Source: Olivibacter sp. XZL3
GTDB taxonomy: Bacteria > Bacteroidota > Bacteroidia > Sphingobacteriales > Sphingobacteriaceae
Assembly: GCF_004368405.1 (NCBI RefSeq)
Contig: NZ_SBJH01000008.1
Location: 1-64,000, forward strand
Direction: 5' to 3'
DNA length: 64,000 bases
Shown: positions 43,685 through 53,594 of the stretch, piece by piece
Numbering within the stretch: the stretch's first letter is position 1
How the letters are laid out: each line of letters opens with the position of its first letter
Program-made: the position numbers and the translations under genes
The notes under the pieces: generated by a model
Database searches by the model: none
What the model was told of the DNA's origin: nothing
What the model saw: only the letters and a program-made list of their open reading frames with translations

Positions 43685-43960
43685 ATGAATACCGTTATCG
43701 CAGAGCTAATCAATAAAGAAGATATCCGCAATTACAAAGTAATTGATGCACCAGAAAGTCATGTAAGTGAATTGCGCTATAAGTTGCAAAGTGCAGTGCG
43801 GCTGGGCAACGAGTTCAAATCGAAGTCGGTCATCACTTTTAATACGACTAGCGGGCCGAAGCGGGTGGAGACGACCGTTTGGATGCTTACCGACAACTAT
43901 TTGCAACTAAAAAACGGGATTATGCTGCCATTGAGCAGCTTACTGGACCTAGATTATTAA
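43685..43960 (+). CDS. hypothetical conserved small protein
   Basis: A 91-residue soluble protein with no signal peptide or membrane segment. The pattern of alternating strands (KSVITFNTTSGPKRVETTVWMLTDNYLQLKNGIMLPLSSLLDLDY) suggests a small beta-rich fold preceded by a helical N-terminus. I have no family name for it. Length and composition look coding, and it stands alone between a regulator and a peptidase gene on the same strand. There is no clue to function. Confidence 0.7.
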   Translation: MNTVIAELINKEDIRNYKVIDAPESHVSELRYKLQSAVRLGNEFKSKSVITFNTTSGPKRVETTVWMLTDNYLQLKNGIMLPLSSLLDLDY

Positions 43961-44108
43961 AGGCGCTTTTTTATATAAAGTCGATCCTTTAACCTTCTGT
44001 ATCACGCTATTTCCCGGCGGGATTGTCAATTAGTGTTAAAATTTTCTTCTTCTCAGAAAATGAGCTAGACTTGTTGTATATTGCAACAAAAATATCGGTG
44101 GTAAGAAG

Positions 44109-45749
44109 ATGAACACACAAGTATTTAGCAAGTTTTTAAGGTTCTTTATTGTCTTGTCCTTATTTATAAGTGCGTGTAAGAAAGATAATCCGGGTATAGA
44201 TAATGGTGGTAATCCAGACGACGGCAGTAACACAAAACAGACGCCGACGACGGATAGAATGGCACTTACGAATGATTCTATCTTTTTATATGCCAAACAA
44301 ATTTATTACTGGAATGAGGAGTTGCCTTCATACGATGTTTTTGAACCTCGTCAATACACTTCCAATAGTGATAAATTGAGAAATTATGAGACTAATTTGT
44401 TGGCGATTGCACAATATTCAACCGCTAGATACGACATCATTACTCATGAGGGAGTTGATTACACGAAGTTCTCTTATATAGAAGATGTGTCCGGGACCGG
44501 CGGCTTTACCGCCGGTGTTAGAAATTTAACGAATAGTGTCAATTTAATAGGTGAAGGCAATGATATAGGGATCTACGACATAGCGGCGTACGGAAGTGAT
44601 ACGGACTATAAGGTTTTTATTAAAGCAGTTTATCCGGGATCACCGGCTGCTGAAAATGGCTTAACGAGGGGTGCGACTATTACGAAGATCGACGGTGAAA
44701 CGATAGGGGATAACTGGGATAGTGATTATAGTTATATCTCAAAATTATTAGAGGATCCATTTACTATTCGACTCGAAGGAAGGAAGGCTAACGGTACTGC
44801 TTATGCGGTTTCTTTAAGTAAGCAGCGTTATAATAGCAGTCCGATTTATAAAGACACGGTGCTTTCAGCGAACAATAAAAATATCGGTTACCTTGCCTAT
44901 GCCCGCTTCTCAGATGAAGATAATTCCTTTGCGGCGCTTTCGGATGTTTTCTCGAAGTTTGCCGCGCAAAATGTGGAAGATTTGATCATTGACTTGCGAT
45001 ATAATGGAGGAGGTTACGTTACCACTGCAGAACGGATGGCCAATCTGATCGCTCCTAACGGTACTACAGAAACGATGTTTGTAGAGTATTACAATCAGTT
45101 GATGCAAGACGGTAAAGCGACTATTCTTAAAAATCAGCCGGTACGTGACGCCAATGGAAATATAGTGGGTACCGGTACCTATGCTGATCACAGTTACAAA
45201 CCCGAGGCAAGCGGAAATACGGTCAATTTCAAAAAGGAAGGTAACCTCGGTGGTGTAAAGAACATCGTTTTTCTTGTGACAAATAATACAGCTTCCGCAA
45301 GCGAGCTCGTAATCAACTCCTTACGTGGGCTAAACACGGTGAATATAAAGCTGGTGGGTACAACGACGTACGGAAAACCCGTTGGCTTCTTTCCGGTACG
45401 TTTAGAAGGCATCTACGATCTGTATTTACCTAGCTTTTCTTCAAAAAATGCAAAGGGCGAAGGCGATTATTATGACGGGTTCAGGCCTGGAACTGATATA
45501 CCGGGAAAAGAGATGGTAGATAATTTAGGGCAAGATTTGGACGCTTTCAGTGAATATGATTTCGGCGATCCGCGTGAGCTATATTTAGCAGAAGCTCTTA
45601 GTCAGTTAGGTGTTACAATAAGTACAACAAGCAGTGGGCCGCTTATGAACGTGCGAAGGAGACAATCGACACAGCCTTCCCAAAATATGCTGAAGAACAG
45701 GCGGGTCAATAAAGAGTTTAAGGGCATGATTGAAACGCGCGTGAGATAG
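44109..45749 (+). CDS. S41 family C-terminal processing peptidase, lipoprotein
   Basis: A 546-residue lipoprotein with a signal ending LFISACKKD (Cys23). It has a PDZ-like domain (about 155-230, GSPAAENGLTRGATITKIDGE) and an S41 catalytic domain. The Ser-Lys dyad is Ser398 in NTASASELVINSL and Lys423 in TTYGKPVGF, 25 residues apart as in Prc and D1P. It should degrade or trim proteins at the outer membrane or in the periplasm. The C-terminal tail after about 500 is basic and of low complexity. It is monocistronic and is followed by a long repeat-like intergenic tract. Confidence 0.93.
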   Translation: MNTQVFSKFLRFFIVLSLFISACKKDNPGIDNGGNPDDGSNTKQTPTTDRMALTNDSIFLYAKQIYYWNEELPSYDVFEPRQYTSNSDKLRNYETNLLAIAQYSTARYDIITHEGVDYTKFSYIEDVSGTGGFTAGVRNLTNSVNLIGEGNDIGIYDIAAYGSDTDYKVFIKAVYPGSPAAENGLTRGATITKIDGETIGDNWDSDYSYISKLLEDPFTIRLEGRKANGTAYAVSLSKQRYNSSPIYKDTVLSANNKNIGYLAYARFSDEDNSFAALSDVFSKFAAQNVEDLIIDLRYNGGGYVTTAERMANLIAPNGTTETMFVEYYNQLMQDGKATILKNQPVRDANGNIVGTGTYADHSYKPEASGNTVNFKKEGNLGGVKNIVFLVTNNTASASELVINSLRGLNTVNIKLVGTTTYGKPVGFFPVRLEGIYDLYLPSFSSKNAKGEGDYYDGFRPGTDIPGKEMVDNLGQDLDAFSEYDFGDPRELYLAEALSQLGVTISTTSSGPLMNVRRRQSTQPSQNMLKNRRVNKEFKGMIETRVR

Positions 45750-45959
45750 TTCTTCGGAACGGCTGTACTTCAAGGAAAGCAAAAGCTCATTGCTATTGCT
45801 TTCCACTTAGCTTAGTGCTGACGTCTTAAACGCTATACACGCTACGGCTGCTTGCTATGGTTTATCACCTAAAGCCTGGGGTTTATGCACTTTTACAGCT
45901 TAAACCTTATAGCCCGCTGCTTAAAAGCCCATACTGTAGTGTATAGCTAAAACTTACAA
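45750..45959. repeat. dispersed repeat tract between convergent genes
   Basis: The tract opens with a 20-base sequence (45749-45768) that also occurs at 10534-10553 with one mismatch. Its last 150 bases are imperfect AGC/TAAGC-type repeats (gcttagtgctgacgtcttaa, cagcttaaaccttatagccc and similar). No other feature is seen. Confidence 0.45.
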
Positions 45960-46910
45960 CTACATAATTTTGTTCTTGTCGATTTGGATGTGGCTAGACA
46001 GTTTATTGTCTATATTTAATAGTACGTTCAGAATAGCATCTACTGCGCCTACATAAAACGTGGGATTGGTATTCTCGTATGTATCACTCGGCTGATGATA
46101 ATCCCGGTGATCTTCCACCCCGAAATATAAAAATGGAATGCCTTTGGCATGAAATGCGCCTTGATCACTTTGATTGGTCCAATCGTCATGCCCGGCTTTG
46201 GGATCGTCGTGACCTAAAAGCAGCTTGATTTTGGTGCTATCCGCTTTTTGCTCGATATAGTTTTTCATTTGCGGATAAAGGTTGGCTCCGCAAACATACA
46301 GTTCGTTCTTGTCATTGTGAGCAATCATATCCATATTGATATTAAGCTTTATGCGCTCCAGAGGAACGGGAGGATTTGCGACAAAAGCCTTGGCTCCTTG
46401 GAGCCCCATTTCTTCTGCGTCAAAAGCGGCAAATATCAAGGTGAAGTTCGGTTTGTTTTTGCTAAAATAAGCTGCGAAGTGTAACAAAGCAGCCACACCT
46501 GATGCGTTGTCGTCCGCTCCGTTATAAATTGAGTCCTTGATTCTGCCTAAGTGATCATAGTGCGCCGATATAACCAAGGTTTCTTTTAGTTTACCGGGAA
46601 TGTAGCCCAACACGTTTATTCCTTCGCGGACAGCCTCCTTTTTGTCGTTAAACTGAAAGGATTGTAGGTAACCGGATTGGTCGGGTAGAGTCTGTATACC
46701 CAAACTTTTAAACCGTTCTGTGATAAAGGCCCGTGCCCTTTCTGCCCCCGTAGTTCCGGTTTTTCTGCCCTCAAAGTCGTCTGATGATAGGGTTTGCAGA
46801 TCTTTTAATATCGTTGCATCTTCCTGCTCTGCCCGTTCTTTTACACTGGCACAACAGCTGAAGCAGAAAAATAGCGCAAGGACTGAAAAACGATAAACTA
46901 CAGTAAGCAT
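45960..46910 (-). CDS. M28 family zinc aminopeptidase, lipoprotein
   Basis: A 316-residue exported peptidase with a signal ending CFSCCASVK. Two-zinc M28 motifs: SAHYDHLG (His at 120-ish), GADDNASGV (bridging Asp), DAEEMGLQG (catalytic Glu and ligand Glu), NMDMIAH (ligand Asp), and a final His in HRDYHQPSDT. It probably releases amino acids from peptides in the periplasm or on the surface. It converges on the S41 peptidase gene. Low sequence detail at the C-terminus (NKLSSHIQIDKNKIM) shows no additional domain. Confidence 0.92.
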   Translation of the reverse strand: MLTVVYRFSVLALFFCFSCCASVKERAEQEDATILKDLQTLSSDDFEGRKTGTTGAERARAFITERFKSLGIQTLPDQSGYLQSFQFNDKKEAVREGINVLGYIPGKLKETLVISAHYDHLGRIKDSIYNGADDNASGVAALLHFAAYFSKNKPNFTLIFAAFDAEEMGLQGAKAFVANPPVPLERIKLNINMDMIAHNDKNELYVCGANLYPQMKNYIEQKADSTKIKLLLGHDDPKAGHDDWTNQSDQGAFHAKGIPFLYFGVEDHRDYHQPSDTYENTNPTFYVGAVDAILNVLLNIDNKLSSHIQIDKNKIM

Positions 46911-47008
46911 ATTTCAACGGTTTAAGTTACAAACATACGAAATAGTTAACAAGACAGCACAAGTAGAACGTGAAAAGCACGTATATTCAATCTTTTAAAC
47001 CTTATGGG

Positions 47009-50000
47009 TTAAACCTCCCGCATATCAACCGCTACCACACGCGATACACCTTGCTCAACCATGGTTACACCATAAATGATATCGGTACTGGCAATTGTCC
47101 GCTTATTATGAGAGACGACGATAAATTGCGATTGGGAAGAGAATTTCCGAATAATATTATTGAATTTGTCAATATTGGTGTCGTCTAAAGGCGCGTCGAC
47201 TTCATCAAAAATACAGAAAGGAGCAGGTTTTAGCAGATATAAAGAAAATAAAAGCGCGGTCGACGTTAAGGTCTTCTCTCCGCCGGAAAGCTGGTTAATG
47301 GATAGCGGACGTTTTCCTTTCGGTCGGGCCATAATTTCAATATCCGATTCGAGCGGTAGATCGGGATTACTGAGTACTAAGTCACAAGAATCTTCTTCGT
47401 TGAACAGCGACCGGAAAACGGTGATAAAATGCGCACGTACCTGCATAAAAGATTCCATGAACTTATCCTTGGCGGTATCGTCAATTTCCTTGATCGTATC
47501 TAAGAGCGAGGTTTTAGCGTCAAACAGGTCTTTACGTTCTTTTTGGATGAATGTATATCGTTCATTCATTTCCTGATAAGCTTCCATGGCCATAGAATTA
47601 ATCGCTCCAAACTCTTCCAACTGCCGTTTGAGCTTTTCTGTACGGATTTTTAGTTCCTCTTCGCTTTCAATTGTTTCTGGCTGCTCTAAGTCCAACAAAT
47701 CGTTTATATCAATTTCGAATTCTACCGCTAGGCGTTCTTTGAGCGCATTCAGCTCGAGCTTAAGACCGGTTTTCTTGTCTTTTATTTCGCTCGTTAAGAC
47801 GTCTATCTGATCCTTTCGCTTGCGGAAAGCAGCTATTTCCTCCTCCTTTTTATTAATATTGCTACGCATCGAGTAATATTGCTGCTCAGCTTCCTGTAGG
47901 CCTTTTTCCAAGGATTCCTTTTGCGAATACATGGCTATGAGATCCTCGTCTGAATGATCTACATGTTGTAACGTGTCTTTGATCGCTTCTTTAACGGCTT
48001 CGTATTCAGCGCTATATTGTGCAATGCGCTTTTCCAGATTTTCGTGTTGGCTTTCTCGGTATTCTAAGTCTTTGTTAATTCCCGCTACTTTATTCTGTTG
48101 CTGATGGAACCGTATGTTTTCTTGATTATAGGCGGAAGACACCGTGGTAAGTCGTTCTGAAATTTCGTTGAAATTCTCTTGAAATGCGATCAATTCATTT
48201 GCCTTGTTCGCTTTGTCGGCCATCAGCAAGGCAAGCTTAGGTTCCGCTTGTGTCAGTTCCGCTTGGATCGCTTTGATTTTTTCTTCAATATCCTGTTTTC
48301 TATTCTGGCTATTTTGAATAAAGGACAAATACTGTTCTTGCTTCGTTTTTACTGAGATCAACTCATTGTTCAGTCGATTCAATTGCAATCTTACTTCTTC
48401 TAGCTGGTTTTTTTTGGTGTTAATCTTTAAATCGTTCAATAAGGCCGTCTCGTTAACGATCTCGGATTGTATTTTTTCGAGATGTGCGGTTAGTTGTTTA
48501 ATTTCCTTGCTTAAATTTTCGAGATTCTTAGCCCTGCCAATGCGTTTCCCTTCAAACAAGCCGACGGATCCGCCGCTTATTCCAGAATTAAACTTGGCGA
48601 ACTTGCCCGTTTTATGTAAAATAATCTGTTGTGTACGGGGCAAAGGGGTTTCTAAGTCGCGCTCGTCATCGGCCTTCAAAATATAGACATTTTGCAGCAA
48701 CAACTGTATTAAGGGAAGGTAACGCGGTTCCGTATCGACGACCGACAAGGCCGGGATAAGGGCGTCTCCGGTAGGCATATCCTTGTCGTTGCTCGCTGAT
48801 GGGTCGACCGCTTCCAATACAAAAAAGCCTGCGCGTCCACGTGAAGCACTTCCCAAGAGATTGATTGCCTTAATCGCTTCTTCGCGTTTATTAACCACAT
48901 AATGATTCATGACCGGCTCCAGAAAGTTCTCAATGGCCACTCTATATTCTTCCTTACAAAAGAGCACATCGGAAAGTAGCGGATAGGGCTTCGTCCATCC
49001 GGCATTCTTTCGTAAGAATCGAATTGACTCTGGAAAGCCTTCCAGATTATCCACCAAGGATTTGGTGAGGTTGTATTCATTTTGCTTCGCGTCTAAAATC
49101 CGATTGTCCTTTATCACCGCCTCTTTATACGATTGGATAAGTGCGTCTTTATTTGCGATCTGCTGCTGTAGCTCTTCCTCGTAGGCTAGGGTGTTATCGT
49201 GTTCCTCCTGTAGCGAGTCGACCCGGTCTTCCAGCGCCGTAACCACCTTAGAAAACTCGTTGAGTTCAATTTCCTTGGCTTCGGTATCAACAATATTCCG
49301 TTCGCTTTCCTGCCCGAGCGCATCTTTCTGAATATGAAGGACGGCTATTTCTTTTTCAAGCTTATAGATGCTTCCCTGAAGTTGGTTGTTTTCGTGTACG
49401 AAAGCATCTAGCTTGGCTTTGGCCGTCTGCTGCTGTCCTCTCAGTTCATCAACTTCCTGCTTCTGTTCGTCCAAGGAGATTTTTATTTCATCGAGCTTTT
49501 GCTGTTCCAGTAGTTGCTCTTCGTTTAGGCGCTTAATATTATAAAGCACATGGTTGATCTGCTGCTTGTCGCTGCTCAGTTCTTTACTTAAACGCTGTTC
49601 TTTATCGTTTAGGTTTCTTAACTGCTCATTTTTGACCTTCTTTTCGCTCTCATAAGCCCTGATTTTGGACGTGTATTCATTGGCCGCTTTTTGCTGGATC
49701 GACAGATTTTTCTCTTCTACTAAACTTTCCTGTTTAAGCTTTTGTAATTCGGCCTCTAAGGTGTCCAATTGCGTAATGATCAGGTTCCGTTCGTCATCTT
49801 GGGCCAATTGCTGCGTATCCAAGCGCTCTAAAGCACCGCGAAAATTACTGATCCGAAATGAGGCGAGGGAAATGCTGAGTTCCTTATATTGCGCTTTCAA
49901 CTTATAATAACGCTCTGCTTTTTTTGCCTGATTTTCCAGCGTTTTTAAGTTTTTCTCAATTTCAAAAAGCAGGTCTTCCACGCGGCTTAGATCCGCTTCT

Positions 50001-50551
50001 GTGTCTTTCAGTTTGCCGAGTGTTTGTTTTTTTCTGATTTTATATTTAGATATACCCGAAGCCTCTTCAAAGAGTGCTCTTCTTGAATGCTCTTTATTAT
50101 TAATGATTTCATCAATCATTTTCAATTCAATGATCGAGTAAGAGTCATTACCGATTCCGGTATCCAGAAAGAGGTCGGTAATATCTTTCAATCGACATTG
50201 AACGTCATTTAAACGATATTCACTTTCGCCGCTTCGGTATAGTTTACGGGTAATGGTTACCTGCGAAAATTCGGTAGGCAGAATATTTCTCGTGTTGTCA
50301 AAAGATAATGAAACTTCCGCGAGATTAGCTGCCTTCCGTGTTTTTGTACCGTTAAAGATAATGTTTTCCATTTTCTCAGAACGAAGGTTCTTGGTTCGCT
50401 GTTCGCCAAGTACCCATCGAATAGCATCTACCACATTCGATTTTCCGCAGCCATTGGGGCCAACGATAGCTGTCACCCCCTCATTGAAATTGATGGTAAT
50501 TTTATCGCCAAAGCTTTTAAATCCTTTAATCTCTAAGCGCGTAAGTTGCAT
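47009..50551 (-). CDS. smc: chromosome segregation protein SMC
   Basis: A 1180-residue ABC-type condensin ATPase. The N-terminal head has Walker A GPNGCGKSN (31-39). Coiled coils cover about 170-500 and 660-1000, with the hinge about 510-650 (GSASRGRAGFFVLEA). The C-terminal head has the signature LSGGEKTLTSTALLFSLY and the Walker B segment PFCIFDEVDAPLDD. It organises and segregates the chromosome together with ScpA and ScpB, which are not in the window. The start codon MQLTRLEIKGFKSF is the standard one. A divergent small-protein gene lies upstream. Confidence 0.97.
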   Translation of the reverse strand: MQLTRLEIKGFKSFGDKITINFNEGVTAIVGPNGCGKSNVVDAIRWVLGEQRTKNLRSEKMENIIFNGTKTRKAANLAEVSLSFDNTRNILPTEFSQVTITRKLYRSGESEYRLNDVQCRLKDITDLFLDTGIGNDSYSIIELKMIDEIINNKEHSRRALFEEASGISKYKIRKKQTLGKLKDTEADLSRVEDLLFEIEKNLKTLENQAKKAERYYKLKAQYKELSISLASFRISNFRGALERLDTQQLAQDDERNLIITQLDTLEAELQKLKQESLVEEKNLSIQQKAANEYTSKIRAYESEKKVKNEQLRNLNDKEQRLSKELSSDKQQINHVLYNIKRLNEEQLLEQQKLDEIKISLDEQKQEVDELRGQQQTAKAKLDAFVHENNQLQGSIYKLEKEIAVLHIQKDALGQESERNIVDTEAKEIELNEFSKVVTALEDRVDSLQEEHDNTLAYEEELQQQIANKDALIQSYKEAVIKDNRILDAKQNEYNLTKSLVDNLEGFPESIRFLRKNAGWTKPYPLLSDVLFCKEEYRVAIENFLEPVMNHYVVNKREEAIKAINLLGSASRGRAGFFVLEAVDPSASNDKDMPTGDALIPALSVVDTEPRYLPLIQLLLQNVYILKADDERDLETPLPRTQQIILHKTGKFAKFNSGISGGSVGLFEGKRIGRAKNLENLSKEIKQLTAHLEKIQSEIVNETALLNDLKINTKKNQLEEVRLQLNRLNNELISVKTKQEQYLSFIQNSQNRKQDIEEKIKAIQAELTQAEPKLALLMADKANKANELIAFQENFNEISERLTTVSSAYNQENIRFHQQQNKVAGINKDLEYRESQHENLEKRIAQYSAEYEAVKEAIKDTLQHVDHSDEDLIAMYSQKESLEKGLQEAEQQYYSMRSNINKKEEEIAAFRKRKDQIDVLTSEIKDKKTGLKLELNALKERLAVEFEIDINDLLDLEQPETIESEEELKIRTEKLKRQLEEFGAINSMAMEAYQEMNERYTFIQKERKDLFDAKTSLLDTIKEIDDTAKDKFMESFMQVRAHFITVFRSLFNEEDSCDLVLSNPDLPLESDIEIMARPKGKRPLSINQLSGGEKTLTSTALLFSLYLLKPAPFCIFDEVDAPLDDTNIDKFNNIIRKFSSQSQFIVVSHNKRTIASTDIIYGVTMVEQGVSRVVAVDMREV

Positions 50552-50706
50552 GTATCCTAAACAAATTTTGAGGGGGCGAATTTAATGAATTGCGCGAATT
50601 AATCGGTCTTTTTGGTGTTTTTTCTAATATGGGGCAACCAGGTACCGAAGCGTTGGTACATTGTTAAATTCATAGCGGGATTTGATTACTTTTTCGGATA
50701 ATTCCC

Positions 50707-50714
50707 TATCTTTA
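50707..50714 (+). promoter_or_regulatory. candidate -7 promoter element for the small membrane protein gene
   Basis: TATCTTTA is one base off TAnnTTTG and lies only four bases before the ATG at 50719, so the mRNA could be leaderless or nearly so. Confidence 0.4.
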
Positions 50715-50718
50715 GTTT

Positions 50719-51135
50719 ATGGAAACTATTTTACCGTTTATTATTGCAGCATTTGTATTCGGGTATCAGATCTATGCTAACTTCAAAAAAGAGCAGGAGA
50801 AGGCGAGAAAACGCAATCCTTCGCAAGGAAGTAAGCAGGGCAGGCCCGACTCCAAACCTTTGAAGCGTGAAGTGCTTCAAAAAAGGCCCCTTCAAAAATC
50901 GGAGCCGGTTTACCAGCTGCCAAAGCGACCAGCACTTCACGAGGAATATGCGGGTGTTCAGGAGGTAGATGAGTTGAGAAGGGCGAAAGAGATGCGCAAG
51001 CAGCGTCCAAACGCTGTTAACCGTTTGGAACCTCAAACGTCTGCACCCGATCATCGTGAAAGTCATCCATACGCCGATTTTGACTTGCGTGATGCTGTCA
51101 TCAAGTCAGCGATTTTAAACAGACCGTCCTATTAG
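50719..51135 (+). CDS. small membrane-anchored hypothetical protein
   Basis: A 138-residue protein with one N-terminal membrane segment (about 3-19) followed by a long basic, proline- and lysine-rich cytoplasmic region with little predicted structure. It is divergent from smc. I do not recognise the family. The composition of the tail (many Lys, Arg, Gln and Pro) might interact with nucleic acid or another protein, which is speculation. The frame is well supported by length and by a candidate promoter. Confidence 0.65.
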   Translation: METILPFIIAAFVFGYQIYANFKKEQEKARKRNPSQGSKQGRPDSKPLKREVLQKRPLQKSEPVYQLPKRPALHEEYAGVQEVDELRRAKEMRKQRPNAVNRLEPQTSAPDHRESHPYADFDLRDAVIKSAILNRPSY

Positions 51136-51191
51136 TGCGGATGCTTTCCCGTTCTGCGTTTTTTTCGGTTGCTCCTTTTGGCAGTTTAACG

Positions 51192-51974
51192 TTAGCGGTC
51201 AACAATCATAAATTGATCTGCATCTTGCAGGAATGGCAGCTTTTCGCGTATTCTTTTAAGGTCATCTGGATAGAGGGTGAAGGTATATAGGTCCTCGTCT
51301 TCTGGTTTATAATACACAACCCCACCGTCTGGAGCGACGCAAGTCGAAGCGCCTGAATGATAGACCTGATTACCATCATAGCCCACGCGGTTCACGCCAA
51401 TCACATAACTTTGGTTTTCAATGGCACGTGCTGGAATAAGGGCTCTCCAATGCGCGATTCGCATGTCGGGCCAGCTAGCGATATAAAGTAAGATGTCGTA
51501 AACATTGTTGAGGTTCCTGCTAAAGGCAGGAAAACGCAAGTCGTAACAGGTTTGTAAACAAACACGCCAACCGTTGATTTCGACAATGACTCTTTTTTTG
51601 CCGGGCGTAAATATCTTTTCTTCTCCTGCCATCGAAAATAAATGCCTTTTATCATATTTATGAAAGGAACCGTCTGGTTTCATCCAGATGAAACGGTTGT
51701 AATATTTACCGTCGTCTTCGATGATGAGGCTGCCTGCTACAACACAATTGTATTTTTTAGCCTGTTCCAGCATCCAATAAATGGTTTGTCCATCCATTTT
51801 TTCAGCACATTTCTCTACATTCATGGTAAAACCGGTATTGAACATTTCCGGTAAAATAATTAAATCGGTTTTTTCCTTCAATGAGGAAAGTCGTAATGCG
51901 AGGTTCGATAGATTTTTTTCTGTATTCTCCCAAAAAAGATAGGCTTGAAATATCGTTATTTTTAATGGTTTCAT
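51192..51974 (-). CDS. omega-amidase-like nitrilase superfamily hydrolase
   Basis: A 260-residue nitrilase-fold enzyme with the catalytic triad Glu43 (LPEMFNTGF), Lys109 (YDKRHLFS) and Cys143 (QTCYDLRFP). The YDLRFP segment and 260-residue length match the YafV-type omega-amidases, which hydrolyse alpha-ketoglutaramate or alpha-ketosuccinamate. The next gene upstream on the same strand is an aminotransferase whose family uses glutamine to re-aminate 2-keto-4-methylthiobutyrate. The amidase clears the ketoglutaramate by-product, so the pair forms a methionine-salvage step. Confidence 0.9.
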   Translation of the reverse strand: MKPLKITIFQAYLFWENTEKNLSNLALRLSSLKEKTDLIILPEMFNTGFTMNVEKCAEKMDGQTIYWMLEQAKKYNCVVAGSLIIEDDGKYYNRFIWMKPDGSFHKYDKRHLFSMAGEEKIFTPGKKRVIVEINGWRVCLQTCYDLRFPAFSRNLNNVYDILLYIASWPDMRIAHWRALIPARAIENQSYVIGVNRVGYDGNQVYHSGASTCVAPDGGVVYYKPEDEDLYTFTLYPDDLKRIREKLPFLQDADQFMIVDR

Positions 51975-52210
51975 TGAAAGCGTTTAATCGTTTACGTTAA
52001 CGGTAGTCTTTTTTATTAAAAGGTCGGGATGAAGCAATTTTGGATATAGAGCCGGCAGCAATAAAACGATGGTTCCTTACGGCGTTCTATAACATCGCCC
52101 CAAAACACTAAATTAACGAAAGTTTATAAATTTGTTAATTTTCACTTAACCTTTTTGTGTTTTCTAATAAAATTCTAGTTTATGAGGCGCTAAAAAGCAG
52201 CTTAGCAATC

Positions 52211-53365
52211 TCAAACCTGTTTAATATGTACTAATTTTTCAACGGCTTTTTCCAGCGTTTCGTGTTTTTTTGCAAAACAAAATCGAATGTAGTGCTTGTC
52301 TAACCGCGTTTTGTAAAACACCGAAAGCGGAATGGTCGCGACACCATGTCTGATCGTCAGTTCTTTAGTGAAATCGAGATCGCTTTTTTCACTTATTTTT
52401 TCATAATTGGCCAATAAGAAATAAGATCCGGATGCAGGAAGTACTTCGAACGGCGTTGTACGCAATGCATTCGAAAAGAAATCCCGTTTTTCCTGAAAGA
52501 ATTTATTCAACGAGAGGTATTCGTCTTCATCGGCTAAAAAGTCTGCCAAGGCGTACTGTACAGGCGTATTGACGCTAAAAACTAAATACTGATGCACCTT
52601 TCTGAATTCCGCCGTCAGTTTTTCTGGCGCCAGGCAATACCCTACTTTCCAACCCGTTATGTGGAACATTTTGCCAAAAGAGGAAATGACAAAACTCCGC
52701 TCTCTGAGATCAGGATAGCTGGCCACGCTGATGTGCTTTTTTCCGTCGAATACCACTTTATCATACACTTCGTCGCTAATAATAAATATATCCGTTCCCT
52801 GTGTCAGCTTAATTAGCTGATTCATATCAAAATCGGTCAAGGTAGCGGAAGTTGGATTATGTGGCGTGTTGACGATAATGAGTTTCGTTTTGTGAGAAAA
52901 CAGCTTTTTTACATCATCCCAGTTAATGCTAAAGTCGTTTGGCAAAAGGGAAACCGTTTTCACCATTCCTCCACATAAATCAATTGCGGGTGCATAGCTA
53001 TCATAACAGGGATCAAAACAGATGACCTCATCGTCTGGGCGGATGATGCTGGCAATAGCCGTAAAAATGGCTTGCGTGGCGCCGGCCGTTATGGTGATCT
53101 CCCGCTCTGGATGATAAACTGCACCTTGTTGCTTTTCGACCATCTCCACTATCTTTTCGCGGAGTTGCAATACCCCCGGCATCGGAGCGTATTGGTTATG
53201 CCCCTTCTTCATGTGGAATTGCGCCAAATCAATAAGCCTAGGCGAACAGTCAAAATCAGGAAAACCTTGTGAGAGATTGACGGCACCACATTCGTTTGCT
53301 AAAGCAGTCATGGTGCTGAAGATCGAGTTGCTTAAGTTTGGAAGTTTGGATAGGACGTTGATCAT
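52211..53365 (-). CDS. methionine/glutamine aminotransferase (PLP, class I/II)
   Basis: About 384 residues from the ATG at 53365; the TTG at 53380 is rejected. A fold-type I aminotransferase: LSQGFPDFDC near 31-40, ITAGATQAIF, NTPHNPTSAT, SDEVYDKVVF, and the PLP Schiff-base lysine Lys232 in SSFGKMFHITGWKVG. It belongs to the YbdL-like group (methionine and kynurenine aminotransferases). With the omega-amidase gene 236 bases downstream it should convert the keto-acid of methionine to methionine with glutamine as donor. Confidence 0.9.
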   Translation of the reverse strand: MINVLSKLPNLSNSIFSTMTALANECGAVNLSQGFPDFDCSPRLIDLAQFHMKKGHNQYAPMPGVLQLREKIVEMVEKQQGAVYHPEREITITAGATQAIFTAIASIIRPDDEVICFDPCYDSYAPAIDLCGGMVKTVSLLPNDFSINWDDVKKLFSHKTKLIIVNTPHNPTSATLTDFDMNQLIKLTQGTDIFIISDEVYDKVVFDGKKHISVASYPDLRERSFVISSFGKMFHITGWKVGYCLAPEKLTAEFRKVHQYLVFSVNTPVQYALADFLADEDEYLSLNKFFQEKRDFFSNALRTTPFEVLPASGSYFLLANYEKISEKSDLDFTKELTIRHGVATIPLSVFYKTRLDKHYIRFCFAKKHETLEKAVEKLVHIKQV

Positions 53366-53594
53366 AAGGATGGATTTCAAGGGTGTTTGTTTTGCTTAAC
53401 TTTTTCTTAAATTCGTTGTTACTGGTTAAAGACGACTTTGTTTTACGATATAAGCGACGCGCGCTCTTTTTATCGGTAAACACATCAAGTGTACAGTATA
53501 TTCTTGTAAATTGCAACCTCCTACGTATTGTTGTGTAATCTTATAAAGGCCGTTGAGATATAAGATAGGGCATGATGCGATAGAATAAATATAA

